Origin: Paludibacteraceae bacterium
Lineage (GTDB): Bacteria; Bacteroidota; Bacteroidia; Bacteroidales; Paludibacteraceae
Assembly: GCA_017962085.1 (NCBI GenBank)
Contig: JAGCWA010000014.1
Coordinates: 62,001-126,000, forward strand
Length of the DNA stretch: 64,000 nucleotides
Direction: 5' to 3'
Shown here: in pieces, positions 28,778 through 38,645 of the stretch
Position numbering within the stretch: the stretch's first letter is position 1
Layout of the letters: each line of letters starts with the position of its first letter
Position numbers and translations under genes: made by a program
The notes under the pieces: generated by a model
Database searches by the model: none
What the model saw: only the letters and a program-made list of their open reading frames with translations
Told to the model about the DNA's origin: nothing

Positions 28778-29581
28778 ATGAAACTGAAGATATTGACAGA
28801 GAATACGGTCTTCCAAGCGAAGATGAAGTCCGAACTGGGTTTTTCCCTCCTCATCGAGACTGACGAGAGGCAAAACATCCTGTTCGACACGGGACAAACC
28901 GACCTCTACGCCTACAACGCGGAGATCGCGGGCGTGGACATCTCCGCCATCCAAGCGCTCGTCATCAGCCACGGACATTATGACCACACGGGCGGACTGG
29001 CCCACTTCCTTGCCCACAACAACCATGCGCCGGTCTATGCGAAAGAGGGCTTCGACGTGGTACGCTACGGCACAGGCAACCGATGCATCGGACTGCCCAG
29101 TCCCAACACCATAGACACTTCACGCATCAGGAGGGTCACAGACATCACAGAAATTCTGCCCGGCATCTTCATCATGCCGGAGGTGAAGCTCTTCGACCCG
29201 CACGAAACACACTTCACCAACATGGAGATCCAGAAGGGGGAAGATCGCGCAGAAGACCAATTCGAGGACGAGCAATACATCTGCATACGGCACGAAGGGA
29301 AAATCACCATCGTGAGCGGTTGCGCGCACCGTGGCATCGTCAACACGATACGGAGCGCCAAGGAACACTTCAGTGAGCCCATCCGCCTCGTGATCGGAGG
29401 GTTCCACACACTACACGAATCGCCCAACAAAATCAGCCACATCGCAAAGTTGATGAACCAACTGGAGATAGAGGAGATCGTCGCCTGCCACTGCACCGGC
29501 ATCGAGCAATATGCGCAACTCAAGCAAGAGTACAAAGGGAAGATCTCCTATGGGCACGTGGGGATGAACTTCTTCGTCTGA
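28778..29581 (+). CDS. MBL-fold metallo-hydrolase
   Basis: This 267-residue metallo-beta-lactamase-fold protein has the binuclear metal motif SHGHYDHTGG. Downstream ligands are likely in SGCAHRGIVN and in GGFHTLHES and CHCTGIEQ near the C-terminus. The arrangement resembles the archaeal/bacterial group that includes beta-ribofuranosylaminobenzene 5'-phosphate synthase-like hydrolases, but those names are weak guides to substrate. No signal peptide is present, so it is probably cytoplasmic. The substrate is unknown. Confidence 0.82.
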   Translation: MKLKILTENTVFQAKMKSELGFSLLIETDERQNILFDTGQTDLYAYNAEIAGVDISAIQALVISHGHYDHTGGLAHFLAHNNHAPVYAKEGFDVVRYGTGNRCIGLPSPNTIDTSRIRRVTDITEILPGIFIMPEVKLFDPHETHFTNMEIQKGEDRAEDQFEDEQYICIRHEGKITIVSGCAHRGIVNTIRSAKEHFSEPIRLVIGGFHTLHESPNKISHIAKLMNQLEIEEIVACHCTGIEQYAQLKQEYKGKISYGHVGMNFFV

Positions 29582-29650
29582 AAAAAACAGAGACCGATTA
29601 CTAAAATCACTTAGAAAACGTAGGATTGTCTAACAAAAAATATATATATC

Positions 29651-30403
29651 ATGAGATTCAAATTAATATTCATGCTATTATTGTACAGCCCAAGTTTAAT
29701 GGCTCAAAACGTAAAAATCATAAACAAAACAGGTACAACATTAAAAGAGTGCTCATGGGTTACAGAGCGTGACACGGGCAGGCACAATGCCGGCTATAAA
29801 GGAAGCATATGGATTAAAAACCAATATAATTCACCCGCCCTGGAATTCAACACAAAAAAATTCGACGGCAAGATAAAATTCGCCAATTCGGGGAAACACA
29901 CCCTAACTTTCACAGGCGATAATGATTCCATATATTATCGTTGGAACGTGGAAATAAATCGCAACACAAAAAAACTCATTGTAGATGAATCTTATATGAG
30001 AATCCACAAAAGCGCATTAGAACCTAGATTATGTACGGATGAAGATGGTAGAACCGACTTGCATTTTAAATTCATCAACAAGACCTCCTATAAGATATAC
30101 GCTTGCTTCCCATGGTTATCAGATGAGCCAAAAGAGCGTAACGATATATTTTTCTACAACCCCGACAAAAGATTGGATCCAGGAGAAGAAAGAGACGAAA
30201 TCGTAGTGTCGGAGCGTACGTACAACAGTTATTTAAAAGGGGTAGACCTTCAATTCCGTTACGTTGGAACAGACGAAAATGGCAACATGGTCTCATTTTA
30301 CCAAGACAATGTCACATCTGCGGCAGACGATGACGTTGTGATTACTCCCGAAAATATTAAACCGCTGAAGATGAACCAAAATCCTTCCTTTGGCAAAAAA
30401 TAA
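29651..30403 (+). CDS. secreted protein of unknown function
   Basis: This 250-residue protein has a short signal peptide ending in SLMAQN (about residue 19), so it is predicted to be exported. The mature chain appears to hold two related beta-rich halves. Each starts with an INKTxxxxKxCxW-like segment (IINKTGTTLKECSW near residue 24, FINKTSYKIYACF near 140), which suggests an internal duplication. No membrane segment or catalytic motif is seen, and I do not recognise the family. It is followed by a strong bidirectional terminator shared with the convergent VIT/VWA gene. Confidence 0.5.
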   Translation: MRFKLIFMLLLYSPSLMAQNVKIINKTGTTLKECSWVTERDTGRHNAGYKGSIWIKNQYNSPALEFNTKKFDGKIKFANSGKHTLTFTGDNDSIYYRWNVEINRNTKKLIVDESYMRIHKSALEPRLCTDEDGRTDLHFKFINKTSYKIYACFPWLSDEPKERNDIFFYNPDKRLDPGEERDEIVVSERTYNSYLKGVDLQFRYVGTDENGNMVSFYQDNVTSAADDDVVITPENIKPLKMNQNPSFGKK

Positions 30404-30462
30404 GGAATGTGTTGATGTCAGGTCTATTATTAGGCCTCAAATTCTAAAATAATATGCTAATC

Positions 30463-30500
30463 AAAAAAACGTTTGCCAGAATTCTGACAAACGTTTTTTT
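30463..30500. terminator. strong bidirectional terminator
   Basis: AAAAAAACGTTTG and CAAACGTTTTTTT form a 13-bp stem, and the spacer between the arms contains the palindrome CAGAATTCTG. It ends both the + gene at 30403 and the - gene at 30536. Confidence 0.88.
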
Positions 30501-30535
30501 ATGGAATCTTTTTTCCAAAAGGAATAGATGACTCG

Positions 30536-33500
30536 TCAGAATTTTATCGTCCCCACCTTATAGACATCTTTAGCATTGCCCAACTGGAGCGTCAGGACCT
30601 GCTTCTCCTGATTCGGTCGTCCGAAGTTCGTATAAATGGTAGCCTGGACCACCACCGGCTGCAATCGTTTTTGGCTGTTCGTTCCGTAATAATTCGCCTG
30701 AATCAGATACTCTCCCTTAATGGCCTTCTTCAAACAGAACTCTTCCGGTCCATATCCCCTCCTTATATCATCAGAAATCCTACCACCGATAGCAGTCTGC
30801 CTATGCGCATAATAACACTTTTCCCCATTCGGATCGGTCACCCAAAGATCTATGTCACAATCATCGGTGTTCCATGTGAGGATAATCCTGATATCTACAG
30901 GGCAATTACCCAACAAGCGCTTGTCGTAGGCTGACGTGTCGATTTTGTCTGGATTCAACTCGATAAGGGCGTTCAATTCGTTGATGGCTATTTGCTGAAT
31001 GTTCTTGAAACGGCTATCCCACTTGGAGAAGCCCACCTTATAGAGCAAGTCGGCCGCTTTCTGCAATTGTCCCAATTCAATGTAGACCAACGCCAGATCA
31101 CGGTAGGACTGAGGTTCCTCGCCTCTCATCTTAACCACACGTTCATAGACGGAAGCCGCCAACTCATACGATTTGAACTCCACCAACTTATTGGCGCAGG
31201 AACGGGCCACCTCCGCATCCTCCAGCTTCAGCTCCGCCAAGTTGGACAAGATACGGATCGCCGCATCAGTCTGCTTCTCCCGATGGGAATACTCCGCCAC
31301 ATCCAGATAGAACGATGGAGATTGGGCATATTTGGGTTTCATTTTCAGATATGCATCATAAATCTGCTCTGACCTGACAGACTTCAGCTCGGAAAGATAC
31401 GGAACATCAGGATTCCAATACTGGACCTGAACAGATGCATCCCCACCACCATCTACGGATGAGGCAGAAGAGCCGTCTCCATTCCTCTGTTGCGAAGTTC
31501 TCCGCGATGATGATTCAGCAGAGCTAACCATGACTCCACTAACACGACCCGCCAAAGCTCTTTCCACACTTGCCTGAGGCGCCTCACGAAGATCTTCGGC
31601 GTGCACCTGCGAAGTAGAACCCGTCACGTCACGTCTACTTTCACGTCTATGGCCATAATCCGTAGTAACAACAACCTCCGCGAGTTCACCCGGATCTTCA
31701 TCAACTTGCATTTCATCTGCCAAGATGACCGGTTCTTCCGACTGTCCGGTGAGAGACCCTACACCCCTGATTCGTACAGTCGATCTCACCTCCGTTGCGG
31801 TGTCGTTCGAAGGTTTCGCCTTCTGGTCATTTTCAGCATTCCACCATCGCAGGAAGTCATTTCTTGCGGAAAGAATGTTAAATCTATAGAAAGTATCGGC
31901 CTGGGCAGACTTCGGTCGATTGGCCGTCATCCTAAGATATTGATCCATCAATTCTTCAGGAGGTGTTATCTCATAACGCACATAATCATTTACAGTCTCT
32001 AAGACAATAAGCGAGGTGTTACGGGTGACGATGCCATATTGTTTCGACAATTCTATGATCTCCCGCTTATTCTTTTCCGAATCGAAATCCAGCTCCGCCA
32101 ATTTTCTCTGTGCCCACATTCGTTTCACATTGTTGGCGCGGACTGGATCAATGGCCGAGACATGACAAGTCACACTGTCCGTCACACGATTGCCAAAACC
32201 GTAGTAGAGGGTGATATCAGCCTCCTTCGATTTCATGATTCCAGAGATGGAGAATGACTCGATGACACGGGTCGGCATGGAAGGATAGACCTCCGAGATC
32301 TTATCCGCATCATACTTCGCCTTAATGAACTGGAACTCCTGGTGGGTCAATAAATTCACAGCCTCCGCATTGTTCAAGGAACAGAGGTTGATGTAGGTAC
32401 CACCATTCTTCAAGGCAATAAATCTCAAGTAATTATGGTCTGCCTTAGGGTTCGAATTAACGGTTATCACCGAGCCCTTCGCCTTCGAGAGGGTGTCCTT
32501 CCCTATATTGCCCATTCCATCCGAGAAGAAGAGGATTTCGTCCGTCCCAAATTTCGAGAGGTCAACACTACCCAATTGGGTCGCTCCGTCGAATATAGGG
32601 GTGTCGGTGCGGATGATCTTCCTGACATCCTTCACCTTACACGTCGTATCGAGATGTTGCCTATAGCTGAAAGTCACCAAGCGCACATTCGATATGCCTT
32701 GAGATTGGGCATAACTCTCCAAGAAATCAAAGTCCCTGTCCAGATTCCTATCCTGCGATGATGAAGAGACGTCGTAAACCACCGTCACCCCACTCGGTTT
32801 CGCCTTCTCCAGAACATTTTTAGGCTTTACCGGTGAATAGATGTAGAAATAGGTGTCGAGGCCCGCATTCTCCGTGTAGATCTTCGGGAAATCCGACTGA
32901 GACAACTCCAGTAAGAGGCCCTTCTTCAAGGTGATGTTTTTACGAACTATCTGTGATGTAAATCCTTGATCCTTAGGACTGAAATAGATATCGTCGATGG
33001 GGCCTTTGGAGACAATTGGTTCGTTTTGTTCATTCCTAACATCGATTTTAAGAGCGAAGGTTTCAATCTTCGAATCCGTTTGCATCGGCAGACGATAATA
33101 CCTTTTACCGTTAGAAGTGGTCAGTTCTTGCTCGCAAGCCACCACCACATGGCGGGTTCCTTTTGAAGAGAAAGGATATATGCGGGTCCGGAAATTATTG
33201 CCCGCCGTCATCTCCATCAGACCAGGGTCAACTCCCTCACGCACTTTTTTTTCGAAGGTCACTCTACCCTTCTCCTTCTCGACGACAACCCCTTCCCGAA
33301 GTTTACCGTTGATGTCGAGCGCATAACGGGAGACCGTCTGCCCCTCCGCCAAAGGGAAATTGAACTCACCCTCCAACGTGCGTGTTGTAGGGTTATAGAA
33401 TGTCATGTCGAACGTGGTAGTGGCTACATTCCCGACCACATCCACACTAACCATTAACTCCCTGAGTTCAATGTCCTTACCCCCTTCAGAGGATGATTTA

Positions 33501-33592
33501 ATCGTAGGAAGACCCAGTTGGGCAAAAACACTTGTCGAGACGAACGACAGAAACGACAAGATTAAAATGAGACGCTTTCCCTTCATACGCAT
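30536..33592 (-). CDS. VIT/VWA/TPR protein with plug-like insert and C-terminal YfaP (DUF2135) domain
   Basis: This 1018-residue protein has a signal peptide ending near SVFAQ. A VIT domain covers about residues 35-160 (ELMVSVDVVGNVATTTFDM). A VWA domain lies at about 265-440, with the MIDAS DxSxS in VVYDVSSSS. Residues about 600-690 resemble pieces of a SusC TonB plug in swapped order: VRIRGVGSLTG precedes ELAEVVVT, RRDVTGS and ALAGRVSGVMV. TPR-like helices follow at about 740-860. The C-terminus (about 893-1018) is a DUF2135/YfaP beta-sandwich (ILTWNTDDCDIDLWVTDPNG). VIT/VWA proteins bind partners through a metal site; an envelope location is inferred. Monocistronic. Confidence 0.85.
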   Translation of the reverse strand: MRMKGKRLILILSFLSFVSTSVFAQLGLPTIKSSSEGGKDIELRELMVSVDVVGNVATTTFDMTFYNPTTRTLEGEFNFPLAEGQTVSRYALDINGKLREGVVVEKEKGRVTFEKKVREGVDPGLMEMTAGNNFRTRIYPFSSKGTRHVVVACEQELTTSNGKRYYRLPMQTDSKIETFALKIDVRNEQNEPIVSKGPIDDIYFSPKDQGFTSQIVRKNITLKKGLLLELSQSDFPKIYTENAGLDTYFYIYSPVKPKNVLEKAKPSGVTVVYDVSSSSQDRNLDRDFDFLESYAQSQGISNVRLVTFSYRQHLDTTCKVKDVRKIIRTDTPIFDGATQLGSVDLSKFGTDEILFFSDGMGNIGKDTLSKAKGSVITVNSNPKADHNYLRFIALKNGGTYINLCSLNNAEAVNLLTHQEFQFIKAKYDADKISEVYPSMPTRVIESFSISGIMKSKEADITLYYGFGNRVTDSVTCHVSAIDPVRANNVKRMWAQRKLAELDFDSEKNKREIIELSKQYGIVTRNTSLIVLETVNDYVRYEITPPEELMDQYLRMTANRPKSAQADTFYRFNILSARNDFLRWWNAENDQKAKPSNDTATEVRSTVRIRGVGSLTGQSEEPVILADEMQVDEDPGELAEVVVTTDYGHRRESRRDVTGSTSQVHAEDLREAPQASVERALAGRVSGVMVSSAESSSRRTSQQRNGDGSSASSVDGGGDASVQVQYWNPDVPYLSELKSVRSEQIYDAYLKMKPKYAQSPSFYLDVAEYSHREKQTDAAIRILSNLAELKLEDAEVARSCANKLVEFKSYELAASVYERVVKMRGEEPQSYRDLALVYIELGQLQKAADLLYKVGFSKWDSRFKNIQQIAINELNALIELNPDKIDTSAYDKRLLGNCPVDIRIILTWNTDDCDIDLWVTDPNGEKCYYAHRQTAIGGRISDDIRRGYGPEEFCLKKAIKGEYLIQANYYGTNSQKRLQPVVVQATIYTNFGRPNQEKQVLTLQLGNAKDVYKVGTIKF

Positions 33593-33794
33593 AAAGAATA
33601 AATGTTTTTAAAATCAGAAGGCGCATTGATTCCTAAAGCGAGCCATCGACGCCCTCCATGAAATATCAAATTCGTCGGAAATAATGAATTTAATTCATCT
33701 AAAATAGGAATAGTCTTTCAAATCCGCAAACTAAAATTAGTTAAAGTTGATAAGAAAAGATTGCAAGAAGCAATTACAACCACGCTTTCAGTCC
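33593..33794. other. intergenic region, no gene
   Basis: These 202 bases between tamB and the VIT/VWA gene are A/T-rich. I find no exact TAnnTTTG element on the minus strand, no stable hairpin and no ORF of note. Confidence 0.4.
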
Positions 33795-36700
33795 TTAATT
33801 CCTCGCCTCTTCCTCGTCCGTCACGCCCTCCTCTTTGGCAGGCGTGGCCTTCTCATCCTTCTTATTCTTCTCCTCGCCCTTCTGTCCCTCTTTCTTCTCC
33901 TCCTCGTCATCCTTCTTGAAGACACCCTTGACACTGCTCCAATAAGACTTCATCAAGCCAGAGAACGTGTCGAAATCCTCATGGTATACGAGGCCTACGC
34001 CCTGCGTGTTGGCGGCCTGTTTGAAGTAGCTGTTGTTCGAGCGGTTGAACGCCTTCGTCCTGAAACGGCCAGACTTGGTCAGCTTATATTCGATGTCGAA
34101 GTCCACGATACTGTTCGAGATATTGGCGGCCTCATCCGCCTCGTCCCTGTACCCGAAATTACCGTTCAGCAAGAGCCTATCGTTGAACAATTGGGTGGAG
34201 AGCGCCACGTCGAACTCGCTGGAAGCGCTCGTACCGTCGGTTGCCGTGGTGGTCGGCTTGTAGTTCAGACCGATGTTGATGTCGCGGCTCATCTTCGAGA
34301 TCCAGCTGGAGAGTTGCGAGGAGAGCGTGGAAAATCCGACAGAGGAGAGCTCCGTCGTGGTGACGCTGGAGAGCGTGGATTTGTCCATCGTGTAGAAATG
34401 GCCCAAGGCGAGGAGGGAAGCCACGTTTCGGTTGACCGCCTCCTCCGTGTTGATCACGCTCTTCAATTTGCTGCGCACATCCTCGTCCGAGTTAGGCAGG
34501 TCGATGTTGAACTTGATGATAGGGCGGTTGATCGTTCCGCTCAAGTCCAGCAGACAGTGTACCGGAGTAGGTGTGGAACGTAGGCTAGGGTCATCGATGA
34601 TGTCCGTCAGGGAAGCGTTCAATCCATACTGCGCGCGGATGTCGATGAACGCATTGTACGGGTTACCCGTCCAACTCACCGTACTACCGCTGGTGATGTC
34701 GAATTTCCTTGAGATCACGCTTTGGATCGTGAAAAGGTAATCACCCTTCTCTATTTCGTAACTACCATACATTTTGAAATCACTCTCTCCGGAATTGTAG
34801 GTCAGATGCAAATTACCCGATCCGAACGCACGGATCAAGTCGCCCTGCTGCGCGTCCATGATCAACTGCACTTGCGCCTCCGGGGTAGCCACCACCCTAG
34901 CGTCCACAGCGATCACCGTAGGGGAAGCGTCCGTGTTCTCCCGGATCTTCCGCAAACGTTCACGACGGGCGCGTCTCTTCTCCGTCATGGTTTTGTTCTC
35001 GTCCGTCTCCACGAAAGAGATGAAGTTACACTCCTTGGTGGAGGAGGTACCCTCCACAGGGATGGTCAGCAAAGTATTCTTCTGGGTCACAAGGTCCAGA
35101 TTGATATTCACCCTTCCCGAATTACCGGATATGTTCGCCCCACCCTTCACATAGGCCTTGCCGAAGAAGGTCTCGTTATCCTCTTCCTGCGTGTTCAAGG
35201 CGAGGAACTTGTCGCACTTTAGGTCGAACGCATACTTGAAATTACGGAACCCGTCATGCAACAACAGACCAGAGAGCACCGCGTAATTGCCCTCCACATC
35301 GTAGACGGCCGTCTGGTTCAGACGAATCGTGGTCGGCGTCAGATAGACGGTGTCCGACAAGACATAGGAGGTGTTCAAATAATCAATGTCGAAGGCCATG
35401 TCACGCACATAAGGAGTACCAGACAAACCGATATGTCCGAACTTTCCATACGCCTTCACGATACCGCTGACAGTACCCGTGTTGTTCGGCATCACATTGC
35501 GCAGATAATGGCGGAGGAACTTCAAATCCACATTCTTCAGGTTACCCTCGATATAGAGGGAATCGTTGCCCAAGTAGACACCGCCGAACAGGTCGGAGCG
35601 GTATAACTGATCATCATACAGAGACAACAGTTTGGATTTGAACCCGATGCACTTCTGTTTTTCTATCCAAGAGGATTTCACGGAGAGGTCACCAATCGTG
35701 TACCCGTTGATGGTGGCGTCATACACGTAGAGGTCACCATTGAAATGCGGCGCATCCATGGCGCTGAAAAGGAACACATCTCCGTCGGACACACCATCGA
35801 AAGTAATATCCTTATTATCAATGATATCACTGATATAATCCAGCTTCATGTCACTGAAATGGACATTGATACTATCCCCATAGGAGGAGGAGTTCACACC
35901 GTTGATGCTCAAGAACTGAGAGCCATGGTTGAAATAGAAGCTATCCACCTCCAAGCGTTTCTTGTCCAGGCTCACCCTACTTTTATGGATCAGCCACTCC
36001 ACATCATTGAGGATGACCGACGACGGATTAATGTTGAAATCAGCGATCAAGCCCTCCCCCTTCGTGTAGTCCTTGAAATGCGCGCCGACCAGCAAGGAAC
36101 CACTATAGGTCACATCCCCCGTATTACTGAAGGAGTATTTGAAGTCGAGGGAATCATTAGCCGTTAGGGTGTTGATCGAGAAGAAATACGGATTGCGGCG
36201 TCCGCTGGCAGACTGGCAGGTGGTACGCATCATCGCCTTCAGCTTATCCCCCGGGTTTTCCGCCAAAAGCAACATGTCGGTCAATATCTTATTACCATAC
36301 TGCAGCTGGTCAGACTCCACCCTGACGCGGAATTTGTTCGTGGAATCATTCAGGAACCCACTCACCCTCGTCTCCTCCAAAATGGAGAGAGGCAGTTCAT
36401 AGGCGTCATTGATAGGCTCCGTGTTGTCGACGACAAAATCGAACGTGAAATCATTGACACGCTTCTTCTCAGGGGTGAGACGCTCCTCCTTCACGAGGGA
36501 AGGCAGATAGCGGTGCGCCAAGTTATGGAAACACTTCCCTATCGTGGAGAACTGGTATTGACCGACCACACTACCATTGATGTAGTCGGAATAGATGGTC
36601 AACTTACGCTTACCGTTCCTCACCGTAGCCGCAACACTCAAGTTATTGATATCCAACTCTTTATTTCCATTAATAAAGACGACATTATCCAGGGAGAAAG

Positions 36701-38393
36701 AACCCTCGATGTTATCGATGGAGTTACCCACGACATTGGTCTCCACGTCAAACGACACGCTGGCATTGTCATACTTCTTGATAAGGTTGGTCGCGCTCAG
36801 ATTCAACTTGTCCACATGGGAGGAGAAATGGTAGATAGGCATGTCATGCTTCTTGAAATCAGCCTTACCGGAGAAGTTCACCTCCGCATTCTTATCGCTC
36901 ATGATGAGTTCCCCGTCGAAACCATCTCCGTCGAAACGTCCATTCAGTCGGATATTCTCATAACAATAGTTCTTATATGTGATGGAATCCACCTTACCCT
37001 CCGCATCCAGCACGAAGTTGCGGTCCGACAACTTATGCAAGCCAATGCTCAGGCTCATCGACACATCCCCGATCTCCGCGGAAGGACCGAAGATATCCGC
37101 CAAATGGTAATCCTTTGCACTGATCTCGCCCACCGCCTTGTAACTGTTCAACTGGAAATCAGGAGATTGGAACGTCGCGGAAACATTCATATCACCCGCC
37201 ACGGATGAAACCACGCCCTTCGCCAACAGATCCTGCAGAGACCCCTTCAAGATGCCCTGATATGAGACCGTACCCAACGAGTCCAGCGAACGAGTGAGCT
37301 TGACCTCCCTGTCGATGGCTACATAAAGGATGTCGGACAACTCCATCGGAGAAGAGGAAAGGCGGTTGATATTCGCGTCAATGTAGAAATTCTTAGGATC
37401 CGGATAGATATTCCGCAACCATGCGTTGCCGATGAACTTGGTGTCCGAGCCATATGATACATTCATATTATTCACCTGGATGTTGCTCGGCGACCCCATA
37501 ATCGCGCCACTGATCCTGACGTCGTCGAAAAGGATATCCAACGGTGGGTGCAAAGAGGAGAAATCGGCAGGATGCAAGACCGACGGAGCGATGTTGATCA
37601 CGCCGCGGAGCCGATTCATCGGATCGTCAAACGCCTTGAAATGGTCATGGTTCACCAAGACCTGGTCCAAACGCAGATGACTCCGGGGCGTCGCCAGCAC
37701 AAAATCCTTCACATAGATTCGATCGCGGTTAATGTCAAGAACCGCGGAAATCGTATCCACGACCAAGCCGGACTGCTCCTGCATGGAAATATTGTCCACA
37801 TAGAGATGGACAGAGTCACCGGCAAAGGAGCTGACGTAGATACGTCCGTTTATATCACTCACAATCAAATCATTAGGATTCAACTTACCGACCACATCCT
37901 TCTTGTAGGGGTTCCGATAGGAGACGTCACATTGGGAAAAAGCGATCGACTCGATGTTCATGGACCATTGCCAGGAAAGCGAATCATCCTCCTCCTTCGG
38001 TTTGAAAGCATCCACGAAAAACTGGAAATTAGGCACTTGTAAAGAGTCCATGGAAAGGTTGGCCCGCATGCCTGAAAACTGTATCGTACGGAACGAGATG
38101 GTGGAGGAGAAAAGCTTCATCAACTCGATCGTCACCTTAGCCCTATCCCAGGCAAGCATCGTATCGCCCTGCAAATCACGCACGTAGACATTCTGCAAAA
38201 CAAAGCTGTTCGGGAAAGACCAATCGATATGGTCCATGCCTATCTCGCTGCCGACCTGCTTCGACAGGCTCTCCGTCAGGGAGGAGACCACCCGACGCTG
38301 GATCCTATCATTCTGCAGGGCCGCATACGCCAAGAGGAGCAACAAAGAAATCACCCCCAAAATGGACAGCAATATGTACGTCAGCTTTTTCAT
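33795..38393 (-). CDS. tamB: TamB-like translocation and assembly module / AsmA-type protein
   Basis: The protein has about 1532 residues. Its N-terminal membrane helix (MKKLTYILLSILGVISLLLL) is followed by more than 1000 residues of beta-rich repeats that form the periplasmic groove typical of AsmA/TamB proteins. The C-terminal TamB (DUF490) domain is seen around GSYEIEKGDYLFTIQS, YGLNASLTDI and LGLVYHEDF. A low-complexity Lys/Glu tail of about 45 residues ends the protein. TamB-type proteins bridge the envelope and are linked to phospholipid transport and OMP assembly. The frame reaches back to 38483, but the ATG at 38393 gives the proper inner-membrane anchor. A partner tamA is not adjacent. 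Confidence 0.88.
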   Translation of the reverse strand: MKKLTYILLSILGVISLLLLLAYAALQNDRIQRRVVSSLTESLSKQVGSEIGMDHIDWSFPNSFVLQNVYVRDLQGDTMLAWDRAKVTIELMKLFSSTISFRTIQFSGMRANLSMDSLQVPNFQFFVDAFKPKEEDDSLSWQWSMNIESIAFSQCDVSYRNPYKKDVVGKLNPNDLIVSDINGRIYVSSFAGDSVHLYVDNISMQEQSGLVVDTISAVLDINRDRIYVKDFVLATPRSHLRLDQVLVNHDHFKAFDDPMNRLRGVINIAPSVLHPADFSSLHPPLDILFDDVRISGAIMGSPSNIQVNNMNVSYGSDTKFIGNAWLRNIYPDPKNFYIDANINRLSSSPMELSDILYVAIDREVKLTRSLDSLGTVSYQGILKGSLQDLLAKGVVSSVAGDMNVSATFQSPDFQLNSYKAVGEISAKDYHLADIFGPSAEIGDVSMSLSIGLHKLSDRNFVLDAEGKVDSITYKNYCYENIRLNGRFDGDGFDGELIMSDKNAEVNFSGKADFKKHDMPIYHFSSHVDKLNLSATNLIKKYDNASVSFDVETNVVGNSIDNIEGSFSLDNVVFINGNKELDINNLSVAATVRNGKRKLTIYSDYINGSVVGQYQFSTIGKCFHNLAHRYLPSLVKEERLTPEKKRVNDFTFDFVVDNTEPINDAYELPLSILEETRVSGFLNDSTNKFRVRVESDQLQYGNKILTDMLLLAENPGDKLKAMMRTTCQSASGRRNPYFFSINTLTANDSLDFKYSFSNTGDVTYSGSLLVGAHFKDYTKGEGLIADFNINPSSVILNDVEWLIHKSRVSLDKKRLEVDSFYFNHGSQFLSINGVNSSSYGDSINVHFSDMKLDYISDIIDNKDITFDGVSDGDVFLFSAMDAPHFNGDLYVYDATINGYTIGDLSVKSSWIEKQKCIGFKSKLLSLYDDQLYRSDLFGGVYLGNDSLYIEGNLKNVDLKFLRHYLRNVMPNNTGTVSGIVKAYGKFGHIGLSGTPYVRDMAFDIDYLNTSYVLSDTVYLTPTTIRLNQTAVYDVEGNYAVLSGLLLHDGFRNFKYAFDLKCDKFLALNTQEEDNETFFGKAYVKGGANISGNSGRVNINLDLVTQKNTLLTIPVEGTSSTKECNFISFVETDENKTMTEKRRARRERLRKIRENTDASPTVIAVDARVVATPEAQVQLIMDAQQGDLIRAFGSGNLHLTYNSGESDFKMYGSYEIEKGDYLFTIQSVISRKFDITSGSTVSWTGNPYNAFIDIRAQYGLNASLTDIIDDPSLRSTPTPVHCLLDLSGTINRPIIKFNIDLPNSDEDVRSKLKSVINTEEAVNRNVASLLALGHFYTMDKSTLSSVTTTELSSVGFSTLSSQLSSWISKMSRDINIGLNYKPTTTATDGTSASSEFDVALSTQLFNDRLLLNGNFGYRDEADEAANISNSIVDFDIEYKLTKSGRFRTKAFNRSNNSYFKQAANTQGVGLVYHEDFDTFSGLMKSYWSSVKGVFKKDDEEEKKEGQKGEEKNKKDEKATPAKEEGVTDEEEARN

Positions 38394-38408
38394 GCCAATA
38401 TAATCATG

Positions 38409-38416
38409 CAAAGATA
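38409..38416 (-). promoter_or_regulatory. -7 element for tamB
   Basis: The minus strand reads TATCTTTG, which matches TAnnTTTG, 15 bases upstream of the ATG at 38393. This supports the shorter start because the longer frame would place the element inside the coding region. Confidence 0.5.
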
Positions 38417-38540
38417 GCACATATACACGATTTATAACGAAAAACAGGCCCCCTATAGCGTTAAAATAACTATAAAAAAACAATATTTTCGTTAATACGG
38501 TGCAAAAAAGGGAGGAAGGGAGAGATGGAAGGGGTTAATA

Positions 38541-38572
38541 TTTGTAGGTTTCCACTTTTTCCGCTACTTTTG
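38541..38572 (+). promoter_or_regulatory. consensus Bacteroidetes promoter of the glycosyltransferase gene
   Basis: TTTG at 38541-38544, a 20-base spacer and TACTTTTG at 38565-38572 match TTTG-N20-TAnnTTTG exactly. The leader is about 65 bases. Confidence 0.75.
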
Positions 38573-38645
38573 CATTACATCCCAAACGTAGGAGCCACAA
38601 GGGCAACAAGGCTCCGAAAGATGAACCGAAACAGTAGATTTCATT

